From: Symbiodinium natans
Lineage: Eukaryota; Sar; Dinophyceae; Suessiales; Symbiodiniaceae
Direction: 5' to 3'
NCBI GenBank assembly: GCA_905221605.1
Contig: CAJNDS010002680.1
Coordinates: 248,001-312,000 of the forward strand
DNA: 64,000 nucleotides
Part shown: one piece after another, positions 52,671-63,972 of the stretch
How positions within the stretch are numbered: position 1 is the stretch's first letter
How the letters are laid out: each line of letters opens with the position of its first letter
Notes under the pieces: generated by a model
What the model saw: only the letters and a program-made list of their open reading frames with translations
Database searches by the model: none
What the model was told of the DNA's origin: nothing
Position numbers and translations under genes: made by a program

Positions 52671-52793
52671 CAAGCGCCCGAAGTTCCAAAGCCCTTCTTT
52701 GTATATCGCAAACCCCAGCCCCTCGGAACTTCACAAACTCCTCGCCTCCGCCCTAAACCCTTGAGAACCCTTCAGAACCCAAGTGTTCCATAG

Positions 52794-53268
52794 GATGCTT
52801 ACGGCGCGGGAATCCTGGCGATCGTGCGAGACTTGCAGATCATCCGACAAGGCCTCTCCCCAGCATGCTTCCGAAACCCTTCAGCGCAAAGAGAGCTGAA
52901 GAGCACCCTTACCCGCAGCGGCAGCCCGAACTGCCAGTTGCCCTGAAACCTTGGCCTTCCGCTGTGGCAGGACCGTGGAGCAGCGAAGAGGTCCAGCTGA
53001 AGTTGGTGCAGGTCGTCTTGCATCGGGGCTAGGACGGGCTAGAGCTTTTTCTTCAGACAAGCGTCGGAATCTCCCACCTCCTCATTGTGTGCATTTCGAG
53101 GTGTCAGGGGTGTTCAGGTATGCTGGAAGTTCGTTGAAGAGCTCTCGCAGGCCAGCTTCGCACTCCTCCTCCTGTCCATGAACCTGCTGATGCAGCAGCG
53201 ACCTCGGCCCGGCCCTGGATGGCCACGCGTGGCCATCAGGGGGCCTCACATGTTAGAGCCGCCTTTCT
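52794..53268 (+). CDS. Three plus-strand exons
   Basis: 52794-52946 (TTCCATAG|G) reads DAYGAGILAIVRDLQIIRQG and onward to TGA at 52944 or an earlier donor. 52971-53032 (GTGGCAG|GA) reads PWSSEEVQLKLVQVVLHRG to TAG at 53030. 53118 onward (TTCAG|G) reads VCWKFVEELSQASFALLLLS and MNLLMQQRPRPGPGWPR. Good composition in each, but the stops mean they are not simply one transcript as drawn. Confidence 0.45.
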
Positions 53269-53685
53269 AAGGGCATAACACCACCCAAAGGAATAGAGAG
53301 GCTCTCTCGCCTCTTGGACGCAACACCACAACATATCCCCCGAGAACCGCAGAAAAGCCCCAAGGTTGGGACTGCTCTACTTCATCAACCTTTTCGTGGC
53401 ATCTCGGAGACTTTGGGCTTTTGGTGGGGGCTTTTTTGGGGCTTCTCAGCCTTTGTCGGTCTGCAAGAGGTTGTCGACTTGAGGCTTCAAGTCTGAGAGC
53501 TGCGTGTTGACCTACGTAGGCCAAGTAGTCTTTGCACCACGGGTCACGCTTGAGCCTGCTTCCGCGTCACTGTTGCCCTGGCACTGCCTTCACTCTCAGT
53601 GTCTGAGTCTGTTCAGTCGGATTATCAATAGTAGCTCAGCGGCCTGCGTCTGATCACTGACATTCTCAAACCTCGGAGCGGGTTT

Positions 53686-54422
53686 TTGGGAGGATGGGGG
53701 TTTTTGCGCTTCGGAGACCCCAAACAACCCCAGCTCCTCCCACCACCGAGACACAGATCCCACTTCCAGGTAGGACCGTCGGTCCACAAGATCCAGAGTC
53801 AATACCTCCACTTTCATGAGACTCGGCCTGACGAAAAGGCAGCTTTCTACTCATGGTTTTCCCATATCTAAGGGGATCTTGAAAGATCACCCTTGAGATT
53901 TGCTTGAGAGACAGCAAACGTTGTAATGTTGAGATATGGGGCACCCCAGCGGCTAACCCCGGTTTAGGAGAGGTACCATCTTGTGAGCTATGGGAAGACA
54001 TGGGAAGACGGGTACATGCTGCGTGACATGCCGGGGTTGGTTTGTCAGTTCTCAGAGGTTAGCAGACCCCAACTGCTGGAAACACATGTGCTGCCAGAGT
54101 TCACCACTTCAAGGGCACGACCCTCTTTCAAAAGTCCACACGAACCTCTTTTTCCTTGTTTACTCGAACAATTCACCTTGCAGGGCCCATGAAGTTCGCA
54201 TGTTTGGCCGCATTGCTGAGGATTTAGGAGTTGGGAGTTTGCTTAGGCGAAGCCTCAACTTCAGAAGCCAAGGCACGAGTCTTCGACTCCGACGGCCAAT
54301 TCCTCGCTGACGAGTGGGAGAGCTACGAAGGCGAATTTCGGGGTCGGGGCGACTCATGGTTACAATGGGGGCTCCAGTGGCCAGACCTTTGTAAAAACAC
54401 CATCCGCTTGACAGATGCCTGA
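53686..54422 (+). CDS. Cluster of three exons
   Basis: 53686-53871 ends HKIQSQYLHFHETRPDEKAA-FYSWFSHI and TAA. 53968-54192 (GGTTTAG|G, phase 0) reads ERYHLVSYGKTWEDGYMLRD and 54 further codons to TGA. 54273-54422 (GCCAAG|G, phase 0) reads ARVFDSDGQFLADEWESYEG and onward to TGA at 54420. The last is clearly protein-like. Relationships between them are not resolved. Confidence 0.45.
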
Positions 54423-54804
54423 AAAAACACGTTCATGGCACCCTTCCTGGGCCATCAACCACCCCCCATCCCCCGTAAGCTTCACAGCATCCCTTGTGTC
54501 TCTTCATGGGCAGGCAAAGAGGATCTGTGTCCGCACCTGAGACTTCTTGAGCGTTCGGTGCAACCTAAGCCTCAGGGGCTTCGGCTCAAAAGAACCAGCA
54601 TCTCCTGCTGAAGAGTCGTTTCGAACGAACGCTTGGGAAGGCCAGGGTTTTGTTAGGATTTAACAAGTCCTTTTCTTGAAAGCTGATCACAGGGAGTAGA
54701 AGACTGCACCACCCTAAACCCAAAGGCCGGGTTCTCCCGAGTGCAGCAGGACAAAAGGGAGGGGGGGGGGCGGCCACACCTCTGACGTCTCTCCGCCATG
54801 CCTT

Positions 54805-55251
54805 GTGTACAGAGGTCAAATTGGCATGTCCAGTCCACTCTTCTACTTCACGGTGGTCTTCCTCTGGGCCCCATGGCAGAAGCCAAAAGGCAAGTGTCAA
54901 AGGGGCAGAGGCTTCCACACAGGGCAATGTGCGTTCCTTACACCCTGCAGCAATCTCCGCCATCAACCCGAAGCCCCCAGAACCCCTCTTGGCATTAGAA
55001 CTGTGGATTCGGAGCCCACTTACACCAAGCATTTCTTTGGGCATGTTCTTTGTGAGTTTGTGCGCAGGGTCGGTGTGTCCTATGACCTAAAGGCGAACAG
55101 CCCTCAACCCACATTTGGGGCCTCCAGTTTAGAGAACTACATCAGGTTCTGCTCATTGTGCGAGAGCTGCGGACCACTGAGAGACTGGCTCGGGACTGCA
55201 CGGAGGTTTTGGGACTTTAGGGGGTCTTCAGGAACCGCTCTCTACGGGTAG
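54805..55251 (+). CDS. 148-codon open frame
   Basis: The second half is strongly protein-like (YTKHFFGHVLCEFVRRVGVS, then ENYIRFCSLCESCGPLRDWL). The first half competes with a minus-strand frame of 152 codons (54586-55044). No acceptor chosen. Unknown. Confidence 0.4.
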   Translation: MYRGQIGMSSPLFYFTVVFLWAPWQKPKGKCQRGRGFHTGQCAFLTPCSNLRHQPEAPRTPLGIRTVDSEPTYTKHFFGHVLCEFVRRVGVSYDLKANSPQPTFGASSLENYIRFCSLCESCGPLRDWLGTARRFWDFRGSSGTALYG

Positions 55252-55266
55252 GCTCGAGCTCTGAAC

Positions 55267-55638
55267 TTGCCCCAAAAGGCCCCCCCCCCCCCCCCCCCAA
55301 AAAAAAAAGAAAAAAAAATTGTAGCTTCGTCTTCACACCCGTTCTGGAACCACGACTTTGGCTCCCAAACCCCAAGACCCAAACCCCAGAGTTTAGGCAT
55401 GCTGCCCGAGAGACCGCCAGGACGTCTGGAGCATGCCGAGTTGCAGACTGAGCTCGCAGATGACGGGCGAGGACACCAGCCACTCAGTGGTCCAGGCCCC
55501 CCCCCTGGTTTGGGGGCTTTTTTGAGTCCGAGTCGCATTCCGCGCATAAACCCCGAAAAATTCCCCGAAAAGGCCCCAAAGGTTCGGAAGGGTCTGTGCT
55601 GTCTAGGTGAAAGGGCGCTCTGCCTGACCGTTAGTTAG
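55267..55638 (+). CDS. Pro-rich open frame across a poly-C/poly-A junction
   Basis: Starts in C19A10 (55280-55308), which it translates as Pro and Lys. The part from 55397 (LGMLPERPPGRLEHAELQTE) may be an exon; the 5' part is probably repeat artefact. Confidence 0.3.
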   Translation: MPQKAPPPPPPKKKEKKIVASSSHPFWNHDFGSQTPRPKPQSLGMLPERPPGRLEHAELQTELADDGRGHQPLSGPGPPPGLGAFLSPSRIPRINPEKFPEKAPKVRKGLCCLGERALCLTVS

Positions 55639-55706
55639 GGGATCATGCCTCACCACATTTTGCATTTTGTGTTGCAATGGTTCTGAAGGGATTTCTTGGC
55701 TGCAGC

Positions 55707-56685
55707 ATGCAACGCCTCAGCGCGGGGCAGGTGGTTGCCTTGACGCCGTGTGTGCGATCATTGCTCCTCGGCACGTCTTTGCCCAGCGATGGGTGAATTG
55801 CAGGTTTTCAAGGAAGCTGTGCGCGGCACCTGCAACACCCGGCACGTCTCAGGATCTACATGCTGGTCATCCTGCCCAAGCTGGTCATCTGCTGCACGCT
55901 GTCGGGATCTTGGAGATCTTTCACACGATTTGCCTGAGAGCTTCCAGCAGAGCAAGCTTCATGCACACGAAAGCACGAAAGGGCGAAAGGGCGAAAGGGC
56001 GAATGCGCAGCCAAGGATGTACTTGGGATGCCAATGGCTCACGGCCACCAACTCCTTCGCAGATCTAGTAGCCTGGCCAAGATGAAAACAAAGCCGGTGC
56101 AGCAAGACTGGATCAAGCTTCAACTCGGCAGCGTTAAAGGCTTTAACTTGACTCATAGCAAGCGGCTTATGCGTAGGGTCAGCGGGGACGCCTTCGAGCC
56201 TTAGGGCTGTTGCCAGGAGCTTTCAAGGCTTCAGGTCTCAATAGTAGCCGGTCCCCAGATTACAGGCAACGCAGGGGTAAAACATGTAGCTGGTGCATCC
56301 AGGCTAGATGCTAAGAAGCTCACGGCGAGGCATGAGGCATGTGCAATCTGTGCGTCACTGCTGCTGCTTGACGGCCACCCTGACATCTAACTCATTTTAT
56401 TTGAAGGAATTTCCGTTCCCTTCCGTAGTTGCTGCAGCTACCCCTGAGCACCAGGCCCAGGTGCTAGTGATCGTGTGCGGAGCTTGTGCCTCCATGCTTC
56501 AAAGTGCAGAACTCTATGACTCTATGAAGTCACTGCTTCACCCGGCCCCTCAAGCATTCCATACAATCAGCCCAACCTTCAAGCGGCACTTGAGCAGCAC
56601 CACTTTTTCCTCCGTCCTTACCGCCAATCAGTTTTCACAACAGATGCTCTCAAAAGTTCTCAAGTTCTCAAGTTCCTGGACCTAA
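55707..56685 (+). CDS. Run of plus-strand open frames
   Basis: ATG 55707 (GGCTGCAG just upstream) gives MQRLSAGQVVALTPCVRSLL to a TGA near 55793 or a GTGAAT donor. 55750-56085 (111 codons) ends with a GCGAAAGG microsatellite-coded stretch. 56308-56685 (125 codons) reads LTSNSFYLKEFPFPSVVAAA and onward. No telomere-like arrays in between. Products unknown. Confidence 0.35.
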
Positions 56686-56912
56686 AGCACTTCAAAGCAC
56701 TTCAAGTACCTCCAGCTCCCAAAAGCCTCAGAAGAAGCTCTCAGCAGGCCTCGGGAGCCCAAAGCCTGAACCGCAAAAGCACGGAAACCCTCAACGCAGG
56801 GACCGCCACATGAGAACCACCAGCAGCAATTAGGATAATTAGGAGGGGTGCTCGGGTTTTAAGTTGGCAGACTTTCTGGTATGTAAGGTGATGAACAGCA
56901 TCGCTATGGAGT

Positions 56913-58771
56913 TTGCTTCCTCCTCAGCTTTCGCAGCTGGAGATTCCGTGCGTTGGGGCGGCACCCCCCAAACAGCTCTTGGGTTCCTGCTCCTTTGGGG
57001 GGCTTGAGGGTTTACCAGAGATACACAACAACTCTCCCATCCGGGGGGGGTGGGGGGCCTTAAAGACTCATCAGGTGACGGGCGTCGACGAAGCTCTCTA
57101 TGAGACGCTGCTCCCCGTAGCTCACAGGACCTTGCTCTTTGCGCTGACCCCTTTAAGGGGTGGAGCTCTCAAACCCAGAAATTTGAAGTGCCCATTGAGC
57201 TTTGGCGCCCAAACCCCCCAAAGAGCCGTAGCTTGTCGTTAAAAAGAGCCAAAACCTTGCCTTAAAGGAAACAGGTGGCAGATATCAACTTCGTGACCTA
57301 CCGCCCTCGCACGGCGGGCAGGCCAGATTGAGGTTTTTTGGGAGCGGGGGGCTCCGAGGGATGAGGTTCCAACCGCAGACCTTGGGACGGTTGGAAAGGC
57401 TTTGCCGGTCAAGGAGGTTCGGCCTCTCTTGCAGGGGTGTGGGGTTCCCTGAGTGGGTTCAAGTTTCCATGTTGAAAGAGAAGCTTTTTGCGGGCACTGG
57501 TCTGTCTTGCTATCTCCCCCTCTCAGTCTCTACCTGTCCACGCTTCAATTACATCTTGAAGCCCGACATCTGAAGAGCATTTCTGGCCTCGGACACGCTG
57601 CGGCAGGTCAAAGGATTTCGCTGCGTTCAAGCGATCTTTCACCTACTTGCCAGTCCCTGAGAGGGTGGTGCATCATCGGTCTGTGCTTGAGGCTTGTTGC
57701 GTTTCGTGGTCTCAGAACTGCATCTCTTCTATCCAGATGCTGGAAGGATCTCATGGTTGTGGACCTGCCTTTACTATCACCCAGTATATAGCCGGCACGA
57801 GTTGTGGGCTTGCTCGAGAGCTCGGGCTGGAAATTACCAAAAGAAAGTCAGCTGAGGTGCTTCTCCGTTCTGCTTGTCATCTTCTACAAGTGGTTGGGGC
57901 TTCTTGGATCCGAAACTTGAGATTCAGAGCCATTCTGGTGTACCTCTGAGCTGACCGGAGTTTTGTCACGCTGGACTCAGCCATGGCAAATTTTCCACAG
58001 CCCAAACGATGAGCACTTGGATCGTTTGCGTGGTGTGGTTTCTGCTGCGTCCTTCAGCGACCGGGCATTCCTCTCAACACTGCTCAGTATCAAAACCTAC
58101 AAACTGCAGGCTCGTGGTATTTTGGGGGTATGTAAAGCTTCCCCCGCCTTTTTATCCGGGGCAGTATCCAGGGCATTGGAAGCCTACTGAGGCAGACGGT
58201 GCTCCCGGAAAATATCACCGATCTGAAGGACGGGCGCATATCAGGGTATTTGGCTAAATGCGTAGTTACAAGACTTATGGGGTAGACGTATGGCAACTAT
58301 CTCTTTCCAGGCTTTTACTTGGGGTGTTTGTTGGGGACAGGCATGGGGATTAGCTATCAAAGAAGTCCCATTGCATCAGCAAGCCCGAAAAATGAGCAGA
58401 GGCATATGGCGCATGATGCGTAGGCTCTCAGCCCAGTCCAAGGCCCTGTTTTTGAATCTGCATGCGGATATTTGTGATGTTGCGACCCAGGCCCTCTCTG
58501 GAATCTCTGAGAATGCCGGTGAGACCCTGCACCTCAAACCTAGCCACGCGAGGTCGCCTGCCAGGAGGTCAACGCACAGAAGCGCGTGTCCCTCTGCCTC
58601 GGGCTCAACTCTTTTGTGCGGAGCTTCGGTCATCCGGCCTTGGCTCTCTTCTGTTCTTCTCTCCAAAAACGAGCTTTCTCAAAGCATCCATCCAAGGTCA
58701 GACGCCGTTCTGGATGGGCTCAACAGGCACCTCGCAGCGAGAAGAAAGGGCTTTTGAAGGGTTTGCTTTAG
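56913..58771 (+). CDS. Series of overlapping plus-strand frames
   Basis: Frames of 75-155 codons follow each other: 56913-57242, 57328-57573, 57607-57949 (GCGGCAG|G; SKDFAAFKRSFTYLPVPERV), 57963-58190 (DEHLDRLRGVVSAASFSDRA), 58290-58757 and 58565-58771 (GCCAG|G; EVNAQKRVSLCLGLNSFVRS). They read like pieces of one protein in changing frames, either short-intron exons or a decayed coding sequence. No known family recognised. Confidence 0.35.
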
Positions 58772-59432
58772 AGTTTCTACCCAAACCGCGCGGCTTCCCT
58801 GGTGGGCCTCCCGGCTGAACAGCATCATTCATTGCGTTTCTGCCTCGGGGTCTGCTGTTGACCAATTCACGTGCATCATGCAACTGCTTCGCGGATGCTG
58901 CACTTACAGAGACTTACAGATGTTCGGCGCTGCCTGGGTGGGGCCTCCACTGCAGAGGCTTTAGAGCAAGAGGCCGCAGAGCCGACCCCCCCCCCAAAGA
59001 AAAAGAACAAATCCCCAACAACCTGCAGTTTTTTCCTACACTTGCGCAGGCCACAAAGCTAAGCGGGACACCGGCCCCTGTGCTCAGTGATGCACCCAGA
59101 AGATTACAATGCCCAGGCCTGGACGCCTGCTTCCCATACGGCCACGACTGAGAAAGCGTTTTTTAGCAGACTTTGGGTTTTGCAACCGGCCACAAGCCTG
59201 TCAACAGCAGCGCAGCTAGCCTGATGATTCAACTCATGGCCAGACAAGATGCAGCTGACGAGATTCTTCTAGGGGCTTTTGAGGAGACGTCTTTCAGGGC
59301 CACAGCCACAGCTTGAGGCATAGCTGCTTTGATAGCTCGTGTACCAGGATGGGCTTGGGGTTTTTAAGAGCAGGTGGCTTGGAATGCTTCCGGCTCGAGG
59401 AGTCTAGGTCGTGCTAAGGCCTGCCATGGCTT

Positions 59433-60300
59433 GTGGCCATCTCCCACATGTTTTCACCTCTAGAGAAGAGAGCCGTTTCCCACAAGTACGTGGCGCAGCT
59501 CGCATCCAATGTGGTGCCTATAGTTCGAAGCCAAAGGGTCCTTCAATGCTCTGAAACTGTGGGCTTCAAGTCGTTTTTAAGAGGGCTCGGGATTCTCACA
59601 GGCCCTCCGGTGCAAAGCCAATCAGAATCAAAGAGGTCAAAGAAGGTGTAGCGGCTTTGAACAAAGTTTGATGCACGAGCTCCAGCCGCTTTCAGACTCC
59701 AGACTACGAGGGTTAGGGCGGCTCTGGCATAATTGAGGCGCGTGGTCTTGCTGCTTTTATCCTTGGAGGTGTGAAAGCTACTGGCTCCTTTGCTGGGCTT
59801 GAAATTGCCCAAATTTGCAGTAGCTCTTCAGACTGCAGCCCTTTGCTGGGCCTTGCAGTGTCGCTTACGGAGTGTTGGGACTATGTGCTCAAAGGTTGTT
59901 GATAGAAGGCGCATTCGCCGAAGCTATGACAGACATCCCTGGAAGGCTCATTTGTCAACAGTTAGCATCACAGCTTTTGGAGATACAGATATTCGATCCT
60001 CCCGGGCCTTCTCAGGACTGGGATTTGACCCCTAAAGCCCGGTACCTTTCTCTACTCCTGGTCAGTCTTCCACAAAGAGAGTTTGGTTGTTCACTTTGTT
60101 CACTTTGTTCATGGCTCGTCCCTTTCATGTCGACTCGAAGCCGGAACTGTGCGCGGATGCGGAAAAAAAAGGGTGTTGAGAGGCTCTCTTGTGAGAGTCC
60201 CCCTTCAGAGGGCTTAGAAAGGGCTTGGGGATGTTTAGAGTCTTATGAGGCCCTCGAGCCTTCAACTAGTGCACCAACTCCAAGATCTACGAACATATGA
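59433..60300 (+). CDS. Two open frames
   Basis: 59433-59651 (72 codons) and 59872-60300 (142 codons, AQRLLIEGAFAEAMTDIPGR then LICQQLASQLLEIQIF). The second has a convincing amphipathic start. Borders unknown. Confidence 0.35.
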
Positions 60301-60332
60301 ATAGATAGTTTTTTAGAAATTTGATCATGTGT

Positions 60333-61073
60333 TTATGTATGTAGCTCTCTCCATCTCTCCCTCTTTTTCCTTCCTGAGTTGTGAGAAAGAGGATGCTTTT
60401 TCTCAATCCCCACGCAAGCCTTGGTCGGGGGATGGGTTTCTGGGGGTCTTCGGAGCGATCTTGGTTCCGAGTTCCCAGTCGGCCTTGACGAAACCTTAGC
60501 TGTGTTCGAGGCCCTGACATGCAACAAACCCACAACACCCCAAGCCAGGGCCTCTCCCCTGGGCAACTTTCTCTGGCAGCCCGTGCTGCTGGCCGCCTCC
60601 CACCCGCACGCCCCGTGTGTGGGAACGGGCTTGCAGGGGCTGGCTTTGGGCATGTTATGGCGCTTTGCTCTACTTCGGTGCTGGGCTGTTGCAGACAGCT
60701 TGGGTGAGGTGCGTGAGAGGATTCCGAGACAGCAAAACGTTTGCCTTCTTGAAGTCTTGGATCCGGAGAAGATGGGCAGACAGCAGTAGTGCATATGGCG
60801 AGCCACTGTACCCTGGAAGTGGTCAACAGTCCTTATGGATCCTAAGCTCAACCACCCCAAAAAGAGCCAGGCGCTGTCAGCGGAAGCTTCGGAACTCTTC
60901 CAGGCCTTGCGGGGATTGTGGACTAGCGCACTCCCTTCTTTTTTCATTATACTTGGCCATGAGTTTGTAAGGGGATCGCCAAAATGTTCATGTGTTGAGG
61001 GCAGGGCCGACGTAGAAGCCTCAACAAGCTTCAGGTCTGCTCCTTTTTGTGTCCTCTTCAACAGTCTCAGCAA
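60333..61073 (-). CDS. 246-codon minus-strand open frame
   Basis: The longest open frame in the window. Overlaps several protein-like plus frames: 60421-60789, 60617-60970 and 60835-61236. Basic, Ser-rich; no motif recognised. Unlikely by chance alone but could be the antisense shadow of a plus-strand gene. Confidence 0.3.
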   Translation of the reverse strand: MLRLLKRTQKGADLKLVEASTSALPSTHEHFGDPLTNSWPSIMKKEGSALVHNPRKAWKSSEASADSAWLFLGWLSLGSIRTVDHFQGTVARHMHYCCLPIFSGSKTSRRQTFCCLGILSRTSPKLSATAQHRSRAKRHNMPKASPCKPVPTHGACGWEAASSTGCQRKLPRGEALAWGVVGLLHVRASNTAKVSSRPTGNSEPRSLRRPPETHPPTKACVGIEKKHPLSHNSGRKKRERWRELHT

Positions 61074-61498
61074 AGGAAATTGGGGAACTCGCGAGATTTA
61101 CGCACTCTTGCCTGTTTCGCTTCTGTGGTTTCGGATGTTCCCTAGATACTACAAAAGTTCCCGGAGCTCCTTAGGAACCCACAACCCTGACCCCATATCG
61201 GCCCCAGGCTTTGCTGGCGGCATTGTCCAAGCGTGAGGCGCCTTGGGTTTTGGGATCCTTGGGTTTCTGTCAAGGCACCCTCGTTAAGGGGGTTCTTTCT
61301 TACCGTGAGAAGCTACCCATCGTATCATATAGCTGCCTCGTTGCTTCGGCCATGTCACATAAAAAGTTTGAAGAGACATATGAAGGGGCCTTATGGCTTG
61401 GGGCTTTCCAGGCTGAGCTTTCAAGAGGCCAGCAGCTGGCAAAAGGCTTCTCACATCAGATTCTTGCGTTGAGGGCTTTGATGGATGCAGAGTACTAA
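60835..61498 (+). CDS. Overlapping plus-strand frames, unknown protein
   Basis: 60835-61236 (133 codons; SAEASELFQALRGLWTSALP) and 61211-61498 (95 codons; SHKKFEETYEGALWLGAFQA) overlap by 26 bases in different frames. Both are more protein-like than the minus frame. A frameshift or a short intron would join them. Confidence 0.35.
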
Positions 61499-62341
61499 GT
61501 GTCGTTGCAAGGGGACCGGTAGCAGAGAACCCGAGACTTCTTGCGCAATCCCTGGCTGGTGCGCGGGAATTTGCAAGCCCAGTCTCGGAAGTCTCGCTAA
61601 GCAAAGAAAGTCCTTGAGTTTGGGCGGCAATCATGCAGGCGCGAGACAGGGAGCCAGCCGCAGACCAAGCTGGCTACCGGAGTTCGGAGCCTTCAGCCTT
61701 CGACAAACCGGAAGAAAAAGAGTAGTCGTATTCCTTGCAAGACTGTACAGGGAGGACTTTCAGGCAGGGAACTCTTCCTGGGCTCGAGGCTGCACCCAAC
61801 GAAGCGCCCCAAGACTATCTCTAGAGTACCCTTTGTTCCGGCGTGAGGGGTCTTATAGGGCTTATGCTCTGTTAAGGGGTTTATGACAGGCTTCTGTGCG
61901 CTTATGGAGGGTTTAATGGGCTTAGGGCGGCACATGAGGGGCTTAAGTTTTGCAGCATTTCTTGTTCCTAATGTTACATGTGCCAAGGTTTTCCGAGCCT
62001 GTCGGCCACTGGACGCCTCTTTGCGGCGCCGGGCCCTCTGTATTCTGTTTGTGCGTGGAGGGGGCTCCCATACTCCCTTGGAGGATTAGATGTAGAGGGC
62101 GGGTCCACGAGGATCAAGCGGCTGAGTGGGGCCTGTTCACCGGCCTTGAGTTCCGAGGGCAGCGAACAAGGCCTGTTTGGTCTTTAACCGGGGAATCCAA
62201 CGATGCCAAGCACAAGGGAAAGTGAGCAAAACATAAGCCAAGTAATCAAGCCGCCCGGGCGGCAAATGAGATCCCCACGGGCTGATGTTGTTGATTCCTT
62301 TTGTTGCTTGCTGATCCTTCACTTGGCAGAACCTGTGTGCC

Positions 62342-62692
62342 ATGCTTAGAAGCCACGAATACACTGCACGTGCTGGCTGCTTTAGGTTCATGGGCCCACA
62401 AACGAAGAACAGACTCAAACTTCCCAAACCGCCCAACAATGAACTCCTCAACCTGGAAGCCGTAAATACCAAGCTGTCCCCCGGCAACTCTCGAGGTATG
62501 CTGGCGGATACGGACCTCCTCCGCAGCACAGGCGCACAGCTCCGCCACGCGCTGAAAAGATGGGATGATTATGCAGAGTTCTACATAATCATAGTAACTG
62601 CATATATATATATATATACATATATATATGTTTATGTATATACCCGTGGCTTTAAGATTCTTGTTACTCAGTCGTTGCCGAGCTTGCTTTAG
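62342..62692 (+). CDS. 116-codon frame running into a TA repeat
   Basis: Reads LLNLEAVNTKLSPGNSRGML and LRSTGAQLRHALKRWDDYAE, then translates TATA repeats (62601-62645). Only the first two thirds could be exon. Minus frames overlap. Confidence 0.3.
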   Translation: MLRSHEYTARAGCFRFMGPQTKNRLKLPKPPNNELLNLEAVNTKLSPGNSRGMLADTDLLRSTGAQLRHALKRWDDYAEFYIIIVTAYIYIYTYIYVYVYTRGFKILVTQSLPSLL

Positions 62693-63212
62693 AGACAAGG
62701 GGTTTTGGGTGCAAGGTGCCCTCAAGTAATGGAGGTCTCCAAGATACTCCAAGAAAACAGACCCAGTTTGGGTACCGATCTGCTTTGCAGTTTATTTGGA
62801 CCTCAAACGCCTGGGGTTTGGGGTTTAGGGTCGTTTTTTGAGCAGCGGGTTCAAGCAGCTTCGTGAATCATCCAAGGCCCTGCACAAATCGAAGTACGCT
62901 TGCAGATTCTGCCCGGCACCTGATTGTTTTGCCTTGGAAGATGTTGGGCTCTTTCGGGGGCGCTTTTGAAGGTGTTGGGCTTTCGTTACACTTGCGAGAG
63001 TGGCTTTCATGGGGGGGACAGGGTCCCAGTACAGAGGTGTTTCGGGCCTTGGCATGCTTTCCAATATGAGCTCTAGCTGAAAGTTTCGCCGGCCCAGGGT
63101 TCTCTACAGCATTCGAACTCACATCCCCGACCTTGGAGTCTTGTCCGGACCTGCCTTCTGCACAGCTCATGTCCAAACAAGCCGCCCAAAAGAAAAGTAG
63201 CCCAGATGTGAG

Positions 63213-63339
63213 GTATGGCCTGCCGCTGCACGCCGCCTCACTGGGAGACCTGGAGGGCTGCAAGAATCTGGCGCCCGTGGTGGAGGCCGGGATGGAGTGG
63301 CAGATGAGTGCGGCATTGTGGGCTTTGGGGTTCAGTTAG
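63213..63339 (+). CDS. Exon with an ankyrin-like string
   Basis: GATGTGAG|G acceptor, reads YGLPLHAASLGDLEGCKNLA and PVVEAGMEW. P-L-H-A-A-x-x-G-D-L-E resembles the start of an ankyrin repeat, but only one partial repeat is visible. It is preceded by a frame open from 63133. Confidence 0.35.
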
Positions 63340-63490
63340 GTTCTTCATAGTTATTCGAAGGAAACTCAGACACCCCCGGATGTTTTGACTTAAGCTTTGC
63401 AAGGTTTTGTTTTGCCAGGCAAAGGGCATGCGCAGCATCGTTTGGGAGTAGTTCAATGGCGGATTTCAGAGTCCGAAAAGCAGAAGCTTC

Positions 63491-63972
63491 TTGGCCACGC
63501 CCTCCCTGAAGCAACTGACACCATCGGGTCCCATGTTTCAACTGTGTGCCACCCACCTTGCCATCAATAGCAGGTTCGGTTCGAGGTTCGTGGTTGAAGT
63601 TGACTTCCCAAAACAGCATGTCATGAAGCTTCGTAAATCCTGCGATGCCAGCTGTGTAGGCCTGGCTGCAGCAGCTCCTGGAGGCACCACAGCTTTACGC
63701 CGCACTTGCAGAGGGGGGGAGGAGTGGGCAGCGATTTGGGAGCGGAAGCAACGAAGCCGCAAGGCCAAAGATGTGCCAGCCTTTGCCCTGGCCACCGCCT
63801 ACCTCGCAGCCAGTACAGCACCGACCTTGGAGAAGACTTTTTGGACATTGCCCGTGCCGGCCCAGTCTCTGTCAATCATGACCCCTTCGGCCTGCGTTGC
63901 AGGGTTCCGGCTTTGGGTTGTGCTATGTTGCTTTCAATGAGCCTCGCCGAAATCCATACAAGATTCTTTTAA
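63491..63972 (+). CDS. Two overlapping frames at the window end
   Basis: 63491-63940 (149 codons) contains EEWAAIWERKQRSRKAKDVP; from about 63812 another frame reads YSTDLGEDFLDIARAGPVSV and onward to a GTTCCG donor. Each half is coding-like in its own frame, with no space for an intron, which suggests a frameshift. Confidence 0.35.
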
